From the NCBI GenBank assembly GCA_016714125.1, contig JADJNX010000002.1:434001-498000 (forward strand): DNA of 64,000 nt, in the 5' to 3' direction. The notes beneath the pieces are model-generated. The model was not told the DNA's origin. It saw only the letters and a list, made by a program, of their open reading frames with translations, and did not search any database. Positions 56,348 to 64,000 of the stretch are shown piece after piece. The position numbers and the translations under genes are program-made. Position 1 is the stretch's first letter; every line of letters begins with the position of its first letter. Source of the DNA: Ignavibacteriales bacterium. GTDB lineage: Bacteria; Bacteroidota; Ignavibacteria; Ignavibacteriales; Ignavibacteriaceae.

Positions 56348-58293
56348 ATGCGCAAACAGAAAATATTGATTGTAGATGATATTGATGCAAATCTTATCTC
56401 CCTTGAAAAAGTACTCCTTGAACTTCAGGCAACAATCATTAGAGCAAGAAGTGGAAACGAAGCTCTAATAGCAATCCTTAATCACGATTTTGCAATGGCA
56501 ATAGTTGATGTGCAAATGCCCGAAATGGATGGTTATGAACTAGTTGAGTTGATAAGAAGTGAAGCCAGGACAAAAGACCTGCCGGTTATTTTCCTTTCTG
56601 CTGTTTACTCTGACGAATACCATGTTTTTAAAGGTTATGAGTCGGGGGCGGTCGATTTTGTCACAAAACCTTACAATCCTTATTACCTTCTGAGCAAGGT
56701 TAAAGTATTCCTCGATATTGATCAACAAAAATTTAATCTTATCGAGACAATTGAACTTGAAAAATCCAGAAACTATCTGGAGAGTATTTTCCGCTCGATC
56801 AACGATTCATTAATTGTTCTCGACCTCGATGGCAATATTACAAAAGTGAACGAGACTGCCTGTTTTGTCCTTGGGTTCTCCGAAGACGAATTAATAGGGA
56901 TGTCGGTACGCAATCTGTTTGAAGAAGATTTTTTATCTGTCTGGATCGAAAATTTGGGTGCCTCTGATAACACTACTTTCCCAAAAACTGAAGCCAGGAT
57001 GAAAAAGAAAAGTGGCAAAAGTTTTCCTGTTTTGGCGTCAGGTTCACTCTTCAGAAATATTGAAGGTGAAATTATGGGCTCCTTAATGGTACTCATTGAT
57101 ATTTCGGACCGAATTGCCCATGAAGAGGCTATTTTGGCTGCCAAGAAAGAGCTGAGGAATCGAGCAGGCTGAAATCCAATTTTCTCGCTAATATGAGCCA
57201 TGAACTCCGAACCCCTTTAATGGGGATAGTGGGATATGCCGATCTGCTTAAAGATGAAAAGTTAACCGATGAACAAAGTGGACTTGTTGACAGTATCTAT
57301 TCTTCGAGCAAAAGATTAAGTCACACTCTAAATTCGATTCTTGATTTCTCAAAAATTGAGAGTAATGCATCACTTGTTGATCTTAAACCTGCAAATCTTG
57401 AAAAGATTTTAATAAAGGTTATCGAATTCTACAAAGAATTGGCGGAAGAAAAGAATCTGGAATTTACATTCGTCTCAAATTGTCAAAATCCTTTTGCGTT
57501 GATTAGCGAAAAGCTGTTTGAGGAAATAATAAACCACCTTCTCGACAATGCCATTAAATTCACAGTCAGAGGTTCAATTAAACTTGAAATTTCGAACGGG
57601 ATTTCAGAGTCAGGCGAGGTTGTAACAGTTTCTCTTCTTGATACCGGTCTTGGAATCATGGAAAAAGACCTGGATATTATCTGGAATGAGTTCAGGCAGG
57701 CAAGTGAAGGAATGAACAGAAAATTTCAAGGATCAGGACTTGGACTTACTCTATCGAAAAAATTTACTACCCTTATGAACGGACAAATTTTCGCCAAAAG
57801 TTCATTTTGTAAAGGTTCAGTTTTTACGGTTCAGTTCCCCATATCCAATCCGGTTCGTGCGTTAGAAATCAAACCGTATTCTAATATTATAAAGACGTCT
57901 GCAACTCATTCTCAAAGGGAGCTCCCCCACCTCCTCTATGTTGAAGATGAACCAATGAATCAACAGCTTATTTCTCTGTTTCTTAGAAATATTTGTAAAA
58001 CAGATGTGGCTTCCACAGGAGAAGCCGCTATTGAAATGTGCCAAAAGACCCGGTATGATGGCTTTTTGATGGATGTAAACCTGGGGCCCGGTATGAATGG
58101 TGTTGAAGTTACCCAGGGATTAAGAAAAATGAGCGAATATGCAGAAGTGCCGATAATTGCGGTTACAGCTCTTGCTCTCAGTGGTGACAAGGAATCACTT
58201 CTGAAGCAGGGATGCTCACACGATCTGGCAAAACCGTTCAAAAAAAGCGATCTCGTTGGAATGATCAAATCGATATTTATTACAACAATTTAG
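56348..58293 (+). CDS. Hybrid histidine kinase REC-PAS-HisKA-HATPase-REC (one frameshift)
   Basis: A soluble kinase of about 648 residues when joined. The N-terminal receiver (about 1-125: KILIVDDIDANLISLEKVLL; MAIVDVQMPEMDGYE; DFVTKPY) is followed by PAS (about 150-265: IVLDLDGNITKVNETACFVL). One base is missing near 57149-57151 in AAKKE. Restoring it gives AEESSRLKSNFLANMSHELR (phospho-His), then HATPase (DTGLGIMEKDLDIIWNEFRQ; GSGLGLTLSKKF) and a C-terminal receiver (LLYVEDEPMNQQLISLFLRN; GFLMDVNLGPGMNG). It starts 19 bases after cheB, so it belongs to the same operon. It overlaps the convergent CorC gene by 14 bases. Confidence 0.92.
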
Positions 58294-59544
58294 TTATTCT
58301 GAACTCAGCCATTTTGTTTTTTATCCGTTTGGTTAACTCAAATGTATATTCATCATGAGCAACCAAGTCACCCGGGTTCAGGATTTTTCCCGTTACATCT
58401 GAAATAAATCCCGCAAGTGTGCTGTATTCGTCAGATTCAGGTAGTTCTGCGTCAAATTGATCATTAAAATCGACAATACTCATATTCCCCAAAACCATAA
58501 AAGAGCCATCTGCAAGCCCTGTTACCTCAGCCGGTTCCCCTTCGGTTTGATATGTTATATCTCCAACAATTTCTGAAAGAATATCTTCCAACTTAATAAT
58601 TCCTTCGGTACCCCCATATTCATCGGCAACTATTGCAGCTCTAATTCCTTTAAGTTGCATCTCTTTCAATAATTCTGAAATATACTTTGTTTCGGGTACA
58701 AAATGGGGTGGGCGTATTGCACGGCTAATCTCATAATCATTGTTTACAATGTAATGACGCATCAATTCTTTTACATTTACGATCCCGGTTATATTATCGA
58801 GTGATTCTTCAAATATCGGAACTGAATTGTAGCCGGTCCTGATTATTGATTTAAAATCAGCCTCGGAATCCCCCGAAAGCTCTACGGCTGCCATCTCGGT
58901 TCTCGGTATCATAACATCATAGGCGGTGAGATCATTAAATTCGAGCACATTTTCAAGAATCTCATGCTCCTCCTCATCAAGTTCTCCCCTCTCAAGTCCG
59001 GCATCTATCATTCTTTTTATATGCTCTTCCGATACAAGTGTAACCGAATAATTGGGCACTGCATCAAACGGTTTTAAGATAATTCCCGCAAGTTTTTTTA
59101 GCGAGCTCGTAAAAATCTTTGAAGTGATTTCAAGAAATAACAATATAAAATAAACAAGAGGCCGAGCGGTCGAAATATTTTTTCTCCAATTCCACGCGGA
59201 ATATAGATCGAAAACAGCCAAAACAAGGAAGCAACCGGCAAAGCGGATAACAATACAGGAAGCCACCAACCGATACCATTTAAACTCACTCCCAAATCGT
59301 GTAGATAATCAAAAATGAAGCTTTCAATTATTATCAGGCCTGTAAAAAAGATTGCATATCTCACTAGCTCTGCAGTCTCATAAATTAAGTCAGAAGACTC
59401 TTTAAAACGATCGATCCTCCCCGTGTTTACCTCATCTTCTTCGGCATAGTCATCCCCCGGATTTGCAAGAAGGACTGTCTCAGCAAGGGTTATCAAGGCA
59501 CTTAATGTGAACACCAGCAAAATCGATACAATAATTGAGATCAT
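58280..59544 (-). CDS. CNNM/CorC-type transporter-associated protein (DUF21-CBS-CorC), one frameshift
   Basis: Membrane protein of the hemolysin C/CorC/CNNM family, linked to Mg2+ or Co2+ transport. The N-terminal DUF21 part (59544 to about 59165) has membrane helices. The frame changes near 59165 (IFRPL into RPLVYFILLFLE). Then come the CBS pair (MIPRTEMAAVELSG; NSVPIFEESLDNITGIVNVK; AAIVADEYGGTEGIIKLED) and the C-terminal CorC_HlyC domain (SDEYSTLAGFISDVTGKIL). The LERGELDEEEHEILENVLEF linker is characteristic. Joined length is about 420 residues. Confidence 0.88.
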
Positions 59545-59599
59545 TTTTTCGTTTATAATTGACTTAATGATAAATGCAATTTATAAATAAAAAGTTTAA

Positions 59600-59694
59600 T
59601 ATAGCTCAAAAAGTCACGAAATCACAGAGTCACCTGTCACGAAATTACGGCACTTCGCTACTCTGCTACTTCGATACTCTGTGACTTAGTGACT
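59600..59694. repeat. Low-complexity intergenic repeat (GTCACGAAAT, CTACTCTGCTACTTCG)
   Basis: Short degenerate units (GTCACGAAATCACAGAGTCAC; CACTTCGCTACTCTGCTACTT, split here for length: CACTTCGCTACT, CTGCTACTTCGATACT) fill the gap before the outer-membrane protein stop. This is a third word type of intergenic repeat in the window. No gene is seen. Confidence 0.6.
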
Positions 59695-60879
59695 TTAAAA
59701 ATGCAGTCCCAATGTCAATCCCAGGCTAAAATTTCCAAATGATTTACCTCCCTCCCCGGGTAAATTCGAAGGCAGGGTCTTCTCAGGAATGTAAATATAG
59801 TCGCCCGTTAAGGCTACTGATACCTTTGAAGAAGGGGAATACCGTAATTCCAGAGCGGCAAAAGCACTCAAAACAGTTTTTCAAGTCTGCTGAATTCAAA
59901 TGTTGAAGTTGAGGTAAATAAAACAGGATCATAGATATTCAATGATTTTGAGATTGTATAGTCGATTGTGGCAAATCCGGCCCCAACACCTGCTTTCACC
60001 GAAACGGGTACCCTCCTTTAGATAACACAAGCGGATCATAGAAGCCAGTGGCATAATAGCCATAAACCTTATTGTCCATCTCTTCTGTACTATAATTATT
60101 GAGTAAACTGTATTGATATCTGAGATTTGGCTCAGCAACTGAATAAACTGTTATACCGGCTTCCAGGCGAGGATTCAGGTTATAAGTTAACCGGATACTC
60201 CTGAAAACATTTAACATAACAACATCATAATTGTAGTAGTTACCCGATGCCTGTCTGGCACCGGGATCAATTCGTGAATAGACTTTTGAGATTTCATAAT
60301 AAAAATTGATCCTCTTCTCAATCGTTGTTTGAAGAATATCCCTTCTCATTTTTAGGACCTCCGAAGGATTATCAAGATCATATTCCATCTCTTTCTCATT
60401 GCCGGCCCTGTCGAGCCCGAGGCCAATCAAACCACCGGCAACTGCACCAAGTGAGCTCAAGACAATATGATTCCACAAACCTTCTGACTGGATGAATCTA
60501 TCCGCCTGAAAATCCTGTTTCCGGAGAAGTATCTGAATAAAAAAGCCCCTGCAATCCCAAAACTCAACATATTATCACTGCTCCGAACCTGAGATTCCAT
60601 CTTGAAAAATTTTATCGAACTCAGTGCAAGCATTGTCACTTTGGAGTTTATTAACAATCGCAACGAATCTCCTTCAAGGTCAAGAAATAACGCTCTCGAC
60701 ATTACTCCCTGTTTGTCAACTATCATTACAGGATCGAATGCAAACTTGTTTTTGTATTCACTATACTCTTTCTCCTTTTGTGCAATTATGACAGTAGAAA
60801 AAATGATCAGAAGATAGATTACTTTTTTTATTTTGGCTATTGGTTCGAGTGGAAAACCAACCACCGGTTTAATTTTCAT
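59695..60879 (-). CDS. Outer-membrane beta-barrel hypothetical protein (about three frameshifts)
   Basis: The start is ATG 60879 (MKIKPVVGFPLEPI), which overlaps the stop of the upstream lipoprotein gene as ATGA. A signal-like helix (VIYLLIIFSTVIIA) is followed by a beta domain (MLALSSIKFFKMESQVRSSD), a glycine-rich membrane stretch (GAVAGGLIGLGLDRAG) and barrel strands (LTYNLNPRLEAGITVYSV). The end is reached in another frame (SFGNFSLGLTLGLHF, stop at 59695). Frame changes are near 60480, 60005 and 59882. Joined length is near 390 residues. No family is recognised. It is probably a partner of the lipoprotein upstream. Confidence 0.65.
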
Positions 60880-62577
60880 TTTGCAGCATTTTGCATCCAT
60901 AGCCGATATCTTTCATTTGAGAATTTGATTATCTCACCGGGTGTCCCGACTAACTTAAAAATTGTTGCCATCTCCGAATCTTTATCAGTTGGAGGCATGT
61001 GAATTTTATACCACCCTTTTGTTTTCATAAAGATCGTTCTCTTCATCCCTTCTTTTACGGGTTGAGCCTTGTATGTCGCAAAAACCCAGTCACCGGTGGT
61101 TGGCATATCGTAATAGTTTTCGTCACTGTAGGAGATTTTTTCAGAAATGTCCTTCCCGTTGTGGTCAATGGTTTTGGACACTTTAATTTCTTCACCAAAC
61201 GCCTGTTGAGGTTCATCATAATACAACGTAAAATTATCGAGGGTCCAGAATCCCACTGCGGGATTCACTTCAAACTCAACCATCTCACCCTTGATTTCTG
61301 AAAGATCCAGTTCCACCACTCTGTTCTCCGTTTTGAAAGGACCACCGCCTTGAAGAACAGCCTGAGTTTTAAATTCACCATTAATTTTCATTTTCAATTC
61401 CAAATCATACAACTCTTCCCGCCTTAAAAAATCCATTGTAAAATTATAATATTCCCCTTTTTTGTCGAGATTAACATAATGCTCTTCCAGGTTTTTCCCT
61501 TGAAGCTCCAACATCTCCGAGAGCATTGTTGAGCCCCAATGTGTTGTGCCAACATTATAAACTAAAGTGGCTTTTTTTGCCCCTTTTTTCATTTTAAAGC
61601 CAAATTTTATTTTATGTTTTGTCCTGTTTTGATCATGGAATGGCATATTGGTCTGCCAGGCCACAAGGTCATTATCAACCAAAAAAGGTTTGATATCTCT
61701 CCCCTCTTCATCAGTTGCATATTCTACTTTTGCTCCTTGAGACAGAGCAAAAATTGAACCGTCATTATTCATCGTTCCCGTGGTATTTTGTGCATGATCC
61801 ACACCAAAACACCTCATTTCATCGATATATTCAGTTTCATACACCTCATTCGTTATCTTTAATTTATACTCACCATCTATTTCTTTAAGACTTTTTAATT
61901 TATTGTAATCAGTTCTCTCAAAAGCTTTAGATACTGCACCTCCAAGAGGTTCTGCATCAAATACATATTTTTCCCCGTCAAAAGAATAGATGAAGGGGCA
62001 CGACTTTTTTGATGCAAGAGCTATGAGCATTGCGACCACAAGAGAACCGACAAGAACACCAATGGTTGCCGCAAAAGACATTACCATATCAACCTTATCG
62101 ACCACTAAGTAAAGCGCATCATCAGCTCTAATTTCAGTATATTTGTCGGAATCTGTCACTCCTCTGATCAGCAGGTGATCGGGGTGATATCTACCTCCGT
62201 TTTCATTGAAGTCGATTTTCGTGGCGTTTTTAAGCAACAATCCGGTAAATGTGGTTGTTGGATTGACAATGAGTGCGTCAACTGTAAGAATTTCAGGCGG
62301 GTTAAATTTGTAAGCTTCTTTTATTTCGTCGAGAGGAGAAAAACAATTGCTCCCTCTTTTGTTATGCCCGTAATTCCTGAAACCCTGTGTACAACACTGG
62401 CACCATTTTTCTTGAACGAATGGACATTCCCATCAGGCATAACAACGAGGTGGATTTTGTGTCCTTCCCTCAAGTTTAATGATATTAAACTCTTTATCAT
62501 CGGAGTAAACAACACAGCCAAGAAAATATTGGGTTGTTGCAACGATCAGAAGTGAAATTAATATCTTGCGTATCATT
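60876..62577 (-). CDS. Putative lipoprotein with CPFIYSFDGEKY motif (about two frameshifts)
   Basis: The N-terminus from ATG 62577 is a lipoprotein signal (MIRKILISLLIVATTQYFLG then Cys). The frame shifts near 62488 into LREGHKIHLVVMPDGNVHSF and near 62340 into FSPLDEIKEAYKFNPPEIL. From 62240 it is one frame: a membrane helix (SFAATIGVLVGSLVVAMLIA), then the striking ASKKSCPFIYSFDGEKYVFD followed by EPLGGAVSKAFERTDY, and a long beta-rich region (IDGEYKLKITNEVYETEYID). I have a sense of similar CPFVYSxDGxxY proteins in other bacteria, always without assigned function. About 560 residues when joined. The downstream OMP gene is coupled by ATGA. Confidence 0.65.
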
Positions 62578-62881
62578 AAAGGTACCAATCAATTTTATAG
62601 AAAAAATTATTAAACTCTTAGGTAAACATCGTAATAATTTTTGTTTTAATTAACGCCGTTTTTATTCTCCAAAATTCGATCCACCTTCCCTGTTATTTGC
62701 TTTTGGCTGAGATATGTTATAATTTTAGGTTCGTCTTTTCTATAAAGACCAAATCGTAACACAATCGGGGGAATGAATATTTATTGGCGACCATTTGCCT
62801 CATTTGATCCTGTTTTAAGGTTTTCTGAGTTAAAGTAGCGGAATATTTTACCAACTTGATATTTTTGAAAGAAAACAAGAA
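62578..62881. other. Intergenic gap with no recognisable feature
   Basis: This 304-base AT-rich spacer separates two divergent genes and should hold promoters for both. I see no clear TAnnTTTG box at proper spacing, no terminator and no repeat that I would call. Confidence 0.5.
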
Positions 62882-64000
62882 ATGTCGGAGAGCGATTTAA
62901 CAAAAGAACTTAATGAACTTAAAGAAAAATATAACCTTCTTCTGGAGGAAAACGAAAAAATCGTTGCGGTTCACCGGAAGGAGTTGATGGAACATAGAAA
63001 AGATTCAACTCTTTTAAGAGAACTGGGTGGGTTTACTAAAATAGGCGCCTGGGAGCTTGACACTAAAACGCGAGAAGTTTATTGGACAGATGAAGTAAAA
63101 ATCATCCATGATGTTGAAAAACTATGTACCAACACTAGAGGAATCCCTTCAATTTTACACCCCGGATTCTCGTGTAAGCTTCAGGCAGCACTCGATAATT
63201 CTGAGAAAACGGAGAGGTTTTTGATCTTGAAATGGAAATTGTTAGCGCCAAAGGGGATAACCAAGCAGGTTCGGACAATCGGAAGAATTGACAATGAAGT
63301 TGGTATTATTTATGGCACTTTCCAGGATATAACCGAGCTGAAATTGATTCACGATACTCAGCTCTTTTTAATAAATAGTAACTATTTAGGAGACAGAGAG
63401 ACCTTCTTTAAATCCTTGGCTCGATTTCTTTCCAAAAACCTCAATATGGAATTTGTCTGCATCGACAGATTGACAGGTGGAAACCTTTCTGCAGAAACTT
63501 TAGCCATGTATTATCAAGGTAAATTTGATGATAATATCGAATATACTTTAAAAGAAACACCCTGTGGACAAGTGGTTGGTAAAAATATTTGTTATTTCCC
63601 AAAAAATGTGAGAAGTCTTTTCCCTTACGACCAGGCTTTGCAGGATATGAATGCTGAGAGTTATGTTGGTACAACTTTATGGAGTTCCGAGGGAAATCCG
63701 ATTGGGTTAATCGCTGTTATTGGAAAAAACCTTTAAAAGATCATCATCCTGGTTGAAACAATACTGAACATGGTCTCGAGTCGTGCCGCAAGTGAATTGG
63801 AGAAGTGAAGCTGAATATCTACTCAAACAGCGACAGGAAGAACTGGAAAAGCAGATAGCAATCAAAAATAAATTCTTTTCGATTATAGCACACGATCTCC
63901 GAAGCCCCTTTCATGCTTTTTTAAATCTCACTGAGATAATGGCTTATGATGGGGATGATCTGAAAGTAATGGAATTTAAAAAAGTTGAGCAAAGAACTTA
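62882..64000 (+). CDS. PAS-GAF sensor histidine kinase, frameshifted and cut by window end
   Basis: It starts with a short coiled coil (about 1-45), then a PAS-like domain (FTKIGAWELDTKTREVYWTD; GIIYGTFQDITELKLIHDTQ) and a GAF-like domain (about 160-285; RLTGGNLSAETLAMYYQGKF; TLWSSEGNPIGLIAVIG). The frame changes near 63730 (A6 run in GGAAAAAACC), near 63765 and near 63805. After these corrections it reads ETILNMVSSRAASELE and then EAEYLLKQRQEELEKQIAIK, ending in a HisKA motif FFSIIAHDLRSPFHAFLNL with the phospho-histidine. The ATPase domain lies beyond the window. It has no membrane segment. The ligand is unknown. Confidence 0.82.

Overview
The window looks like part of the chromosome of a member of Ignavibacteria (Ignavibacteriota, Chlorobi/Bacteroidetes side of the FCB group). 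Three secreted proteins end in the 'NYPNPFNPST' type of C-terminal sorting domain (T9SS-like) that is abundant in that lineage. The best promoter seen has the Bacteroidetes-type form (TTTG, 20-base gap, TATATTTG). Outer-membrane, lipoprotein and LolA genes show a Gram-negative envelope, and base composition is AT-rich throughout. The assignment rests on protein style only.

Layout. 1-5.9 kb: the end of a TRAP permease gene, a cation-efflux gene coupled to an S24-type repressor with a divergent small gene, a small Cys-Pro repeat exported protein, a TauE/SafE permease and a Wzi-like outer-membrane protein. 6.0-10.7 kb: an orphan cas6 facing a decayed TPR-CHAT gene, then a broken CHASE2 adenylate/guanylate cyclase. 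10.7-13.3 kb: two hsp20 genes behind a sigma-54-like promoter with repeated upstream sites, followed by a siaB-siaC cassette lying between two 86-bp direct repeats. 13.3-18.9 kb: secreted amidase, beta-propeller protein, saccharopine-dehydrogenase-like protein and M15 peptidase. 19-25.7 kb: thrA-thrB-thrC joined by ATGA overlaps, downstream of uvrB. 25.8-30.7 kb: a methyltransferase, two T9SS-type cargo proteins, DinB, and an ECF sigma/anti-sigma pair. 30.7-51.1 kb: one long leftward housekeeping block, rimP-nusA-infB-rbfA-truB-ribF-rpsO-pnp, then rng-gcvT-comB-ftsK-lolA-flippase-OMP-uppP-two cyclophilins-holA. 51.2-58.3 kb: a rightward signalling block (three-receiver hybrid kinase, CheR, CheB, second hybrid kinase). 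58.3-64 kb: a CNNM/CorC protein, an outer-membrane protein and lipoprotein pair, and the start of a third kinase.

A pervasive feature is broken reading frames. About 25 single-base frame changes, many at homopolymer runs, interrupt genes including infB, pnp, thrA and thrB, and gcvT carries one in-frame TAA. Because essential genes are hit, sequencing or assembly indels explain most of them. I therefore give whole-gene spans and say where the frame changes. No rRNA, tRNA, CRISPR array, prophage or transposase was recognised.

The observations most worth following are the orphan Cas6 beside a truncated TPR-CHAT gene, the hsp20 control region, the siaBC cassette between direct repeats, the attenuator-like terminator directly in front of rimP, the possible leftward small RNA near 16.8 kb, and the CPYSG-repeat protein.
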